Origin: Halichondria panicea
Taxonomy: Eukaryota; Porifera; Demospongiae; Suberitida; Halichondriidae
DNA: 64,000 nucleotides
Assembly (NCBI RefSeq): GCF_963675165.1
Contig: NC_087392.1
Coordinates: forward strand, 5,021,942-5,085,941
Direction of reading: 5' to 3'
The position numbers were made by a program, and so were the translations under genes. Below, piece after piece: positions 10,674 through 20,420 of this stretch; position 1 is the first letter of the stretch; every line of letters starts with the position of its first letter. The notes below the pieces were generated by a model. It was given only the letters and a program-made list of their open reading frames with translations, was not told where the DNA came from and made no database searches.

Positions 10674-11484
10674 CTAGTTCTGTAGGAGAATCTTTGTGAT
10701 GTCCAGACGTTCAGTTTTGGCGCACTTTACTGGAAACACACAGTTACCAGGTAGTGGGATAGGGAAGTAACCATAGATGTCTAAATAGAAATCTTTACTT
10801 TCTTTAGCACAGCAAGTTAGCTGTATGTGTGTGAGGTGTTAACAGTGTCATGAGTTATTATAGATTTAGCCTCGGTATTTTGGTACATTGAGTTAAATGT
10901 GTTATAATATTATGATAGAGAAATTTAGGCAGGTGCTCAAATTTAGCAAAATGGAACACACATTTTTGAAGGCAGCATTGCATGTGGGATCACTGCAGTC
11001 TTTGTTGGCACAGGGTCCATGCAGAACGTGGATAAGTTGCTGGTAGGTTGTGACAGTTTTATTGTATGTAAAGCAGTAATGCTGGTCTCTTGGGTCTTTA
11101 GAACAAACTGTATCAGACAACATAGTGTGAGATACGTGCATATACTGTATAGCTGTATATATACGTGTATAGACTTACTAATGTCCCCAAGGGATACTCC
11201 ATACTTTTCTTTTGTAGTCGTTGGCTTCTTTTACACAAGCACTGGCACACAGAGAACTATAGCTGTCATTTACCTTGAAAATGCAGGGCACAGTATGAGG
11301 GTTATTTCTAACATACCTGTTGTCGATTTGTAAAGGTTTCCATTATCTTGTTGTAGCAAGTTTCATCTTTGGCTTTACATTCAATTATTGCTTTGTAAAT
11401 ACATTTTTGGTTTTGTGGCCTTGCTGGCTTTCCAACAGCTGTAGCCACACAGAGCAGTAAAGCTATTCCAACAATGGTCTTCAT
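10674..11484 (-). pseudogene. Cysteine-rich family copy H, four exons, frameshift in exon 2
   Basis: Exon 1 11,317-11,484 (MKTIVGIALLLC start), exon 2 11,179-11,273, exon 3 10,962-11,107 and exon 4 10,674-10,820 keep normal splice sites. Exons 1, 3 and 4 are open and close to copy D. Exon 2 is 95 bases against 100 in copy D: a clean 3-base loss plus a 2-base loss after the NDY motif, which shifts the frame and removes the next cysteine. A product truncated or altered after exon 2 is expected unless this is a base-call error. The exon 4 C-terminus ends in the standard KILLQN. Confidence 0.75.
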
Positions 11485-11499
11485 CTTCCTATTTAGTGC

Positions 11500-12000
11500 A
11501 GATAGGGGTTGTGAAGTGTTGCTGGCTTTATATGTATATACTCAGCACATGCAGAGGGGTGATATTTCAAGATTGTAAACTACAATCTGATTTTATATAT
11601 ATTCAGAACATTGAAAGTTTGTTTATGGTGTTTGATTTCTATAGCTTGATTTGTTTTCTGTATTGCATGTGTATATGGTCATTTACCAAGCAACCCTAGT
11701 TGGGTGTGGCCCAATCCTGGACACTCACATAGGCTAGCTTAGCTAGAATAATAGCTAGCTAGTGCTTGCAAACTTCCAGTTCCAAGTCCATGTCCATGCA
11801 GTCAAAGTTTTATTAGCCATATATATCTCTACGTGGGCAGTCCAACATCTCCAGCACTGCATGCCCACGCTTATTTTCACCCTTCTACCCTCACGCGACT
11901 TCCCGATACAGGCTCTCGTAGCATACGAGTACTATACATTATACATGTGTATAACTAAACAGTTCACACGAATGTCCTATGCAGTCAATATTGTCACTAG
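11500..12000. other. Non-coding spacer
   Basis: No exon is supported. It holds the upstream region of copy H (ctttatatgtatat as a possible TATA box near 11,525) and the repeat segment 11,833-11,900 shared with 3,871-3,935. Confidence 0.5.
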
Positions 12001-12017
12001 TAGTTCACTGGTAGCTA

Positions 12018-12804
12018 CTAGTTCTGTAGGAGAATCTTTGTCATGTCCAGACGTTTAATTTTGGCACACTTTCCCGGTAACACACAGATACCAGGTAATT
12101 GGAAGGGCATATGACCACCAAAGTCTGTACTAAACTCGTTTAGCTCCTTAGCACAGCAACTTATCTGTGCATGTGGGTGTGTGTGTGTTAGATTGTAAAT
12201 TTAGGCAGCTACACCAGTAAACTGTGTAATTATTGGAGCATTTCACTCTATATACGTACATTTTTCACTGCAGCATTGCATGTTGGATCACTGCAGTCCT
12301 TGGTGGCACAGGGTCCTTGCACAGCATCATAATATTGGCCGGAAGTGTTGAGTGTTTTATTGTACCTAAAGCAGTAATGCTGGTCTATTGGGTCTTGAGA
12401 ACAAACTGTACTAAAACAACATATAGCGTGAGATACCTCTATATATTAGTAGGTGTATAGACTTACAAACGTCTGCAAGGGACATCACTCCACACTTGTC
12501 TCTCATGTAGTCGTTGGCTTCTTTTGCACAAGCACTGGCACACAGAGATCCAATGTAGCTGTCATTGACCTTGAATGAGAGGATTACATTTATGAGGGTC
12601 GACTCCGGGTGTCTATAAAACGTACAGTACCTGTACCTTTTGATTTTGTAACATTTCCATTATTTTGTTGGAGCAAGCTTCATTTTTGGCAGCAAATTCA
12701 TACCATGCTCCTTCAAGACATTTGGGAAGGTCTTGTGGCCTTGCTGGTTTTCCAACAGCTGTAGCCACACAGAACAATAGAGCAAACCCAACAATGGTCT
12801 TCAT
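12018..12804 (-). CDS. Secreted cysteine-rich array protein, copy I (intact)
   Basis: Four exons give 187 residues: exon 1 12,637-12,804, exon 2 12,467-12,569, exon 3 12,260-12,405, exon 4 12,018-12,164. All splice sites are GT/AG and phases match copy F. The signal peptide is MKTIVGFALLFCVATAVG. The mature chain is close to copy F in exons 1 and 2 (VNDSYIGSLCASAC, DKCGVMSLADV) and differs more in exon 3 (NTSGQYYDAVQGPC) and the middle of exon 4. One possible N-glycosylation site is NTS in exon 3. The product should be secreted; function is not recognised. Confidence 0.8.
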
Positions 12805-12854
12805 CTTCCTGTCAGCAGTATACTTGGCTATGAGTTATAAGAAACTGTTGTTGG

Positions 12855-12864
12855 CTTTATATAA
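12855..12864 (-). promoter_or_regulatory. TATA-like element of array copy I
   Basis: The minus strand reads TTATATAAAG about 51 to 60 bases before the ATG at 12,804, in the conserved upstream block of the family. Confidence 0.5.
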
Positions 12865-13019
12865 TTATGCTCAGTATACTGTTGATGACCTTCAAGTTTG
12901 TAAACATATACACTCAGTTTCGATTCCCACTTTGAAAGTTTTTTTAATGTGGTTTAGCTTTACTTTTGATTGTGTAAGGCATACAAACCAATTCAGCTAC
13001 CTCATAGCCAAACATTGAA

Positions 13020-13600
13020 AGCATTATTACCCGAGGCGCACGTGGGTGGCCACAGGTATAGTAGTCCGTTGGTCTGTTTGTTTGTTTGTTTGTTTGTCAC
13101 AGGTATATCTACTCACCTGGGTACCACAGCGCTGCGTTTACAGCATGTATAGCCTTCACAGAACAATATCTTAATTGGTTTAAATAGTGGTAGATTTTGA
13201 TGTTAAAGCTTCTTTGTCGAGCAAAAGCTAACTTGCACGTTGGCAGCTAGCTAGCTACACGTCACATGGCCTTGACTACGTAGTTGCAGCTGAAGTGATC
13301 CGTACCAGGAACAATTAAATAGGGTCAAAATAGAATGATGACTAGGTTGGTTGACTGACTCTGGATCCTATACTCCAGCCTGGCAGGAGCTATACTTCTC
13401 TAAGTCTAAGACTCCAGGCTTCTTTGCTCTGATCCCAGTCTCCACAGTGCATGTCTCATGCATGTACGTTGTTAGTTTAGTTTTATTGCTCTTGAGTTGC
13501 TGTGCTAGTTATATACATGCTACATGCACTGCATTATAATTATATCACTCCTTTGGTTTCTTTATTATCATGTCACCAGCCGAGGGTTTGCACTTAGTGC
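13020..13600. other. Non-coding spacer with a (TTTG)n tract
   Basis: Five or so TTTG units lie at 13,075-13,098. No exon with splice sites is supported; the short frames here look random. Confidence 0.5.
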
Positions 13601-13689
13601 TTTAGTTAACTGAGCAGTGACTCCTAAATTTTTTTGTCCCGGAAATTTTTCTTTGAAGGTTGGCACCTATGCATGCATCATTAGTCTCT

Positions 13690-14195
13690 CTATATATTGG
13701 GGTGTGCACAGCATGCACCATTGTTAGATCACTGCAGTCTTTCAGGGTCTTGCACAGCTTCATAATAATATTGATTGAAAGTATATTGACAGTTTCGTTG
13801 TATATGTAAAGCAGTATAGTGCTGGTTTCTTGCATGGGTATTTAGTAGTGTGACAGACACGTGACTGATGTATATAACTAATGTGTAGACTTACAAACCT
13901 TTGCAAGGGATCGACACTCCACACTCCACACTTGTCTTGAGATAATCGTTGGTTTCTGTTATAGATGCAAACATTGCCATATAATTTATACAACAATTCA
14001 ATGTAGCTGTCATTGACCGGCCGCCCCTTGCTTGCATGGGAGGATTACATTTGTGAGGGTCGACTCCGGGTGTCTATAACATAATTTATGTACATGTGCA
14101 TGTATACCTTTTGATTTCCAATATTTTGTTGGAGCAAGCTGCTGCAAATTCATACCATGCTTCTTTAAGACATTTTGGAAGGTCTTGTGTCTGCT
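13690..14195 (-). pseudogene. Cysteine-rich family copy J, decayed
   Basis: Degenerate exon 3 (about 13,700-13,850), exon 2 (about 13,893-14,010) and a shortened exon 1 (about 14,108-14,195) are recognisable by the SDP, NDSY and EACSNK-type segments, but frames are broken and the signal-peptide start is gone. Its right part is repeated at 17,640-17,945. Confidence 0.65.
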
Positions 14196-14632
14196 GCTGG
14201 CTTTATAAGCACATGCGCAGGACAGTGGAAGACATACCTTTCAAGTTTGTAACATACACTTAGCTGATTTGATTTCATGTTGAAATTATTAGATTGACAT
14301 TGAAAATCTTTTTTAAGGGTTTCGTTTTTGATATCTACAGTTTTGAAGTCCTTCAGACCATGCAAGTAACCTCTCCCCTATATAACCACAATAGCCTAAC
14401 ATTGAAAGCAATAAACTTGCACCTCTCTTCCTGGTACAGACCACATGCCCACAGGCACATTAGCAAGCCAACCATGAACCAGCTATAGTCAAAATACCAC
14501 TCCCATGCATTATTGAAACGTTTGTCATGTCCTGATAATAGTTTGTGTGTTCAATAATTTGCATAATACATAATTACTAGACTAACACATGTCCTGAGTT
14601 CTATGCAGTCAACAATGTGGTACATATAGCTA

Positions 14633-15589
14633 CTAGTTCTGTAGGAGAATCTTTGTGATGTCCAGACGTTCTGTTTTGACACACCCTCCCGGAAATGCAC
14701 AGTTACCGGGTAGTGGCCAAACATGGAGACCAGTGATGTCATAATAGAAATCATAATATTCCTTAGCACAGCAAGTTAACTGTGTGTGTGCGTGTGGGTG
14801 TTATATTGAAAGAAAAGCAAAGCTTAATTAGGCCCATCATCAGAAGTTTTGAGTTAAGTACACCACGATGTGTGATACCCGTAAAGATTACTTTTATAGG
14901 CAAAATTAGCTAGTCTCGATCCCTATATTGGGGTGTGTTAACGTACATTTTTGATGGCAGCATTGCATGTGGGATCACTGCAGTCTTTGTTGGCACAGGT
15001 CTCAATCAGAACTAGGCCAACTTGATAACCAGTAGTGACAGTTGTACTATATTTGAAGCAGTGCTGCTGGTCTTTTGGGTCTTTAGAACAAACTAATAAG
15101 ATAATATGTCACAGTGAGATACATGACTGTATAACTATATAGCTACATGCAGCCTGGAGTCGAGGCTATACTATACTAGTACACATGTACAACTGTAGAG
15201 TGTGCAAACCACAGAATAGCTAGAAGGCAAGGACGTGATATAGGCTTCATGTAGGTATAGCCTTACGTATTTCTGCAAGGGACATTCCACATTTGCCGTT
15301 CATGTAGTCATTGGCTTCTTTGGCACAAGCACTGGCACACATAGATGCAAACTGGCTGTCATTGACCTGCGGGTAACAGTATGATGAGGGTCTGTGGTGT
15401 CTATATGTAACACAATTATACCTGTTGATTTTTAAAGATTTCCACTATCTTGTTGGAGCAAGCTTCATCTTTGGCTTTAAATTCAAGCCATGCTTCTTTA
15501 AGACACTTTGGAAGGTCTTGTGGCCTTGCTGGTTTTCCAACAGCTGTAGCCACACAGAGCAGTAGAGCAAATCCAACAATGGTCTTCAT
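14633..15589 (-). CDS. Secreted cysteine-rich array protein, copy K (intact)
   Basis: Exons are exon 1 15,422-15,589, exon 2 15,267-15,366, exon 3 14,947-15,092 and exon 4 14,633-14,779, giving 186 residues. The signal peptide is MKTIVGFALLLCVATAVG. The mature chain starts with the common PQDLPKC block; exons 2 to 4 are a separate subtype (QFASMCASAC, QQHCFKYS, LTCCAKEYYDFYY). An open frame extends upstream to 15,661, but the ATG at 15,589 is the family start and alone gives a clean signal peptide. It lies in a duplicated block with copy L, and the two proteins appear identical. Function is not recognised. Confidence 0.8.
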
Positions 15590-15643
15590 CTTAATTCCTG
15601 TTAGTGCAGAGAAGAGTTGTGAACTAAGTGTGACTGTTGCTGG

Positions 15644-15651
15644 CTTTATAA
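15644..15651 (-). promoter_or_regulatory. TATA-like element of array copy K
   Basis: The minus strand reads TTATAAAG about 55 to 62 bases before the copy K ATG, in the same sequence setting (GCCAGCAACAG) as the other copies. Confidence 0.5.
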
Positions 15652-15856
15652 TACTCGGCACATGCAGTGGGGTGACATTTCAAGCTTGTAAACGTATACC
15701 CGTGACTAGCAATCAGAACTATAGAACAGTGACTATTGTATATAAGGTATTAATAATACATGCTCAATCAGAACCACACGCCCCAAGATAAGCAAACCAA
15801 ACATAACACAGCACACTTTCATAATCACAGTCACATGTTGCAACGAGTCTAGACAT

Positions 15857-15945
15857 ATACCATATAGCGCAAAATGTTTGAGGCACTTAAATTTCGTGGA
15901 ATGGCCTCTATATAAAGCATTTCGTTGAAGCTATTTGGTCAATAT
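15857..15945. mobile_element. MITE-like element, family B (truncated)
   Basis: It starts ataccatatagcgcaaaat and contains atttcgtggaatggcctct, the left half of a family seen complete at 19,725-19,905, 42,328-42,578 and 57,608-57,834. It breaks off where the duplicated block ends, next to an orphan exon 1. Confidence 0.6.
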
Positions 15946-15949
15946 AACG

Positions 15950-16115
15950 ATTTTGTAGCATTTCCATTATTTTGTTGGAGCAAGCTTCATTTTTGGCAGC
16001 AAATTCATACCATGCTCCCTCCTTCAAGACATTTTGGAATGTCTAGTGGTTTTACTGGTTTTCCAATAGCTGTAGCCACACAGAGCAGTAGAGTAATTCC
16101 AACAATGGTCTTTAT
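15950..16115 (-). pseudogene. Orphan exon 1 of the cysteine-rich family, start codon lost
   Basis: The minus strand matches exon 1, but the ATG is now ATA and a few bases are inserted near the third cysteine-containing segment. No exons 2 to 4 follow. The upstream block (16,133-16,420) matches that of copy I. Confidence 0.75.
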
Positions 16116-16426
16116 CTTCCTGTCAGCAATACTTGGCTATGAGTTATAAGAAACTGTTGTTGGCTTTATATAATTATGCTCAGTATACACTTTTGATGAC
16201 CTTTCAAGTTTGTAAACATATACACTCAGTTTCAATTCCCACTTTGAAAGTGTTTTTAATGTGGTTTAGCTTTGCTTTTGATTGTGTAAGGCATACAAAC
16301 CAATTCAGCAACCTCATAAGCCAAACATTGATTATTAACTTCTTGACTCCTCCTCCTGCTAAGACCACATGCCCCAGGCACATTAGCAAGCCAAACATGA
16401 ACACAGGTTATAACAAAACACTACTC

Positions 16427-17024
16427 CAGAGGAGTAGGAAGATGTTTTTGTAAGGGGGTGCTTTATGGGGTCCGGGGGCTTGCCCCAGGAAAATTTTGGC
16501 ACTCTACATTCCCGGAGATTAATTCTGAGCAAATTTGGTATAAAATTATCAGTATCAAAATTTTTCTGCTATACACTTTAAATCTATAGAATCTGGTATG
16601 AATATACCATAAAAAAGATTGCATTGCATGTGTCATTGTACTTCGGAGGAACGTTTCAATCTTCGCAGTGAAGAAAACGAACGTTTTAACTACAGCATGT
16701 CTATTTTAGGATCCAATTACACTTGATCTATAGTCTAGCTACCCTCTTTAGTAGCTGTTCATGGCTACCATTGATGTCAAAAATGAGAGGAGACTTGCTT
16801 GTTGCAGATTGGCAATGTGCTTGCTTTTTATAAGAGATATTTACGATGTGGTTTATCTAGCTGACCTTTGTACTGTGTACGTAACTATGCTAGTATACGA
16901 CTAATATACTAGCTGGACTTCTAGCTAGCTGTTCTGAACTTCATCAAGTGGAGCAAGTAGGTAAGGTAGCTTGAGATAAGGGGGTGCTCCAGCACCCTGA
17001 GCACCCGTGCTTCCTACGCCACTG
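16427..17024. mobile_element. MITE-like element with CAGTGGCGTAGGAAG-type ends
   Basis: The left end reads cagaggagtaggaag and the right end cttcctacgccactg, near-perfect inverted repeats of 15 bases. A short direct repeat (tactc) flanks it, and the equivalent spacer in other array units lacks it. No open frame of note. Ends of the CAGTGGCG form are typical of hAT-related elements in animals; assignment is tentative. Confidence 0.6.
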
Positions 17025-17099
17025 TACTCCCAATGCATTAATTAAAACTTGTGTCCGATAATTATTGTATGTTATAATTAGACTGAACTCTAAACTCGT

Positions 17100-17350
17100 A
17101 TATACATGTCTTGAGATATAACATAAGACCGAGTGTTGTATGAAATAATTTATACAGGCACAAGTACAAGCTAGGGTGAAGCTCCGAGGTTGAGTTTGAT
17201 CGCATAAACTTGACACGAGGATTCTCATGCTATATATCACGACGACCCCTTACCAAATCATGCCTCGAGGCTACGCGACTATGTAATAAAAATAATATAA
17301 CACGGAAGAGACTGTATGAATTTTATTACACTCTTGTTACCTTGACAACA
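17100..17350. repeat. Dispersed element with GAGGGCGAAGC-type core, third copy
   Basis: It matches 1,798-2,010 and 5,705-5,925 over most of its length (gaagctccgagg core, cgaccccttaccaaatcatgcctc, ttttattacac) with deletions. Confidence 0.55.
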
Positions 17351-17639
17351 TAAGATTAAGTTTTTCTGTTTTCACAAACATTTTTGGGGAAATTTACAAC
17401 CGAAATTTAGGCAGCCTAATCAGTAAAGCACATTGCAGTTTTGTGGGTGTGGCTCTCCAGAATGATCATACTGAGCATGCGCAGAAAGCAACTGCTAATA
17501 ATAAATCTCCTCAAGTGACTCCTAATTTTTTTAGTCCCGGAAAATGTTCTTTGGATGTTGGCACCTATGCATGCATCATTAGTCTCTCTATATATTGGTG
17601 ACAGATACGTGACTGCATGATATAACTAAATGTGTAGAC

Positions 17640-17945
17640 TTACAAACATTTGCAAGGGATCGACACTCCACACTTGACACTTGTCTTGAGATAATCGTCG
17701 GTTTCTGTTATAGATGCAAGCATTGCCATATAATTTATACAACAATTCAATGTAGCTGTCATTAACCGGCCGCCCCTTGCTTGCATGGGAGGATTACATT
17801 TGTGAGGGTCGACTCCGGGTGTCTATAACATAATTTATGTACATGTGCATGCATACCTTTTGATTTCCAATATTTTGTTGGAGCAAGTTGCTGCAAATTC
17901 ATACCATGCTTCTTTAAGACATTTTGGAAGGTCGTGTGTCTGCTG
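17640..17945 (-). pseudogene. Decayed copy J', duplicate of the copy J exons 2 and 1
   Basis: It repeats 13,893-14,195 almost base for base (for example the ggccgccccttgcttgcatg block) and has lost the exon 3 remnant. It marks the left part of the second duplicated block. Confidence 0.65.
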
Positions 17946-18505
17946 GTGGCTTTATAAGCACGCGCAGGACAGTGGAAGACGTACTTTTCAAGTTTGTAAC
18001 ATACACTTAGCTGATTTGATTTCATGTTGAAATTATTAGATTGACATTGAAAGTCTTTTTTAAGGGTTTTGTTTTAGCTTTGAAGTCCTTCAGACCATGC
18101 AAGTAACCTCTTCCCTATATAACCACAATATCCGAGTCTATACTGCAGACAATGAAGAGTCTACTTACCTGACTCTTAAAACTAGGCTGGCCAGCTTTCT
18201 ACTTACTTACATACTAGTAGAGTGATCAGGCAATCTCATTACATCTGCGCAAATTAACATTGAAAGCAATAAACTTGCACCTCTCTTCCTGGTACAGACC
18301 ACATGCATGCCCACAGGCACATTAGCAAACCAAACATGAACCAGCTATAGTCAAAATACCACTCCCATGCATTATTGAAACGTGTGTCATGTCCTGATTA
18401 TAATATAGTTTATGTGTTCAATAATTTGCATAATACATAATTATTAGACTAACACATGTCCTGAGTTCTATGCAGTCAACAATGTGGCATATGTATACAT
18501 AGCTA

Positions 18506-19462
18506 CTAGTTCTGTAGGAGAATCTTTGTGATGTCCAGACGTTCTGTTTTGACACACCCTCCCGGAAATGCACAGTTACCGGGTAGTGGCCAAACATGGA
18601 GACCAGTGATGTCATAATAGAAATCATAATATTCCTTAGCACAGCAAGTTAACTGTGTGTGTGCGTGTGGGTGTTATATTGAAAGAAAAGCAAAGCTTAA
18701 TTAGGCCCATCATCAGAAGTTTTGAGTTAAGTACACCACGATGTGTGATACCCGTAGAGATTACTTTTATAGGCAAAATTAGCTAGACTCGATCCCTATA
18801 TTGGGGTGTGTTAACGTACATTTTTGATGGCAGCATTGCATGTGGGATCACTGCAGTCTTTGTTGGCACAGGTCTCAATCAGAACTAGGCCAACTTGATA
18901 ACCAGTAGTGACAGTTGTACTATATTTGAAGCAGTGCTGCTGGTCTTTTGGGTCTTTAGAACAAACTAATAAGATAATATGTCACAGTGAGATACATGAC
19001 TGTATAACTATATAGCTACATGCAGCCTGGAGTCGAGGCTATACTATACTAGTACACATGTACAACTGTAGAGTGTGAAAACCACAGAATAGCTAGAAGG
19101 CAAGGACGTGATATAGGCTTCATGTAGGTATAGCCTTACGTATTTCTGCAAGGGACATTCCACATTTGCCGTTCATGTAGTCATTGGCTTCTTTGGCACA
19201 AGCACTGGCACACATAGATGCAAACTGGCTGTCATTGACCTGCGGGTAACAGTATGATGAGGGTCTGTGGTGTCTATATGTAACACAATTATACCTGTTG
19301 ATTTTTAAAGATTTCCACTATCTTGTTGGAGCAAGCTTCATCTTTGGCTTTAAATTCAAGCCATGCTTCTTTAAGACACTTTGGAAGGTCTTGTGGCCTT
19401 GCTGGTTTTCCAACAGCTGTAGCCACACAGAGCAGTAGAGCAAATCCAACAATGGTCTTCAT
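18506..19462 (-). CDS. Secreted cysteine-rich array protein, copy L (intact duplicate of K)
   Basis: Exons are exon 1 19,295-19,462, exon 2 19,140-19,239, exon 3 18,820-18,965 and exon 4 18,506-18,652, giving 186 residues. By eye the exons match copy K with no coding difference, and introns and flanks differ at only a few bases, so the duplication is recent or homogenised by gene conversion. All remarks on signal peptide, cysteines and unknown function for copy K apply. It is the last array copy before the plus-strand dynein gene. Confidence 0.8.
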
Positions 19463-19516
19463 CTTAATTCCTGTTAGTGCAGAGAAGAGTTATGAACTAA
19501 GTGTGACTGTTGCTGG

Positions 19517-19524
19517 CTTTATAA
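19517..19524 (-). promoter_or_regulatory. TATA-like element of array copy L
   Basis: The minus strand reads TTATAAAG, 55 to 62 bases before the copy L ATG, identical in context to the one before copy K. Confidence 0.5.
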
Positions 19525-19724
19525 TACTCGGCACATGCAGTGGGGTGACATTTCAAGCTTGTAAAAGTATACCTGTGACTAGCAATCAGAACTATAGAAC
19601 AGTGACTATTGTATATAAGGTATACATGCTCAATCAGAACCACACGCCCCAAGATAAGCAAACCAAACATAACACAGCACACTTTCATAATCACAGTCAC
19701 ATGTTGCAACGAGTCTAGACATAT

Positions 19725-19905
19725 ACCATATAGCGCAAAATGTTTGAGGCACTTAAATTTCGTGGAATGGCCTCTATATAAAGCATTTCGTTGAAGCTAT
19801 TTGGTCAATATAACGTTGTGTCTTCCGTTAGCTATAGCATTATTTTTTTCGTGGACCTATAACGTTTGTGGAGGATTGCTAACCCACGAAAATAGTGAAA
19901 ACTAA
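19725..19905. mobile_element. MITE-like element, family B
   Basis: It begins ataccatatagcgcaaaat and ends near ctaacccacgaaaatagtgaaaa; the aatttcgtggaatgg and ttcgtggac segments occur in the same order in the copies at 42,328 and 57,608. No coding capacity is seen. Confidence 0.6.
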
Positions 19906-19909
19906 CCCC

Positions 19910-20147
19910 CAGTGGTGGATCCAGGAATTTAAAAGGGAGGTTCCAAAACAGTTCATAAGAAAAGGTCGTCACTTTTCCTAAGCAATGAGCATGCCCATTT
20001 TGAGAGCCCTGCCCACATATAAAATCAGCCTAGTAACTACAGATCACGATCATTCAATCAAGCAGCTTGGTAAGTTGATCTCCTGTGTGTTCTTGTGTGA
20101 AAGGGGGGTTCCATGGAACCCACGGAACCTGTCTGGATCCGCCACTG
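19910..20147. mobile_element. MITE-like element with CAGTGGCGGATCCAG ends
   Basis: The left end cagtggtggatccag and the right end ctggatccgccactg are inverted repeats of 15 bases with one mismatch, 238 bases apart. The interior has no open frame of note. End sequences of this form are frequent in hAT-related non-autonomous elements. Confidence 0.7.
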
Positions 20148-20420
20148 AGCCCTTCGAAATGTTGTGCTATACGTACGATACATACCGCTAGACGAATGAA
20201 AAACCTTTGTGAATCAGCAGAAAAATTGACCCTTTGCAATTTAACTATTGCGTTTTGGGATCGTGTGTATTTACTAATTTAGCTTTTGCGATTTTATTGT
20301 GAATTGATCAACCCTCGCAAATTTCGCATAATTATGTTTGATACTCTCTAGTAATACGGTAGATAACTAGCAATAAAGCTATTCAATGTAATATTGACTC
20401 GTGCCCTCTTCTCCGTACAG

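Noticed and set aside
20401-20420. Start of the dynein-like protein at 20,401
   Set aside because: That start would be GTG, and the region ends in a clear CAG acceptor at 20,420, so coding begins as an internal exon at 20,421.
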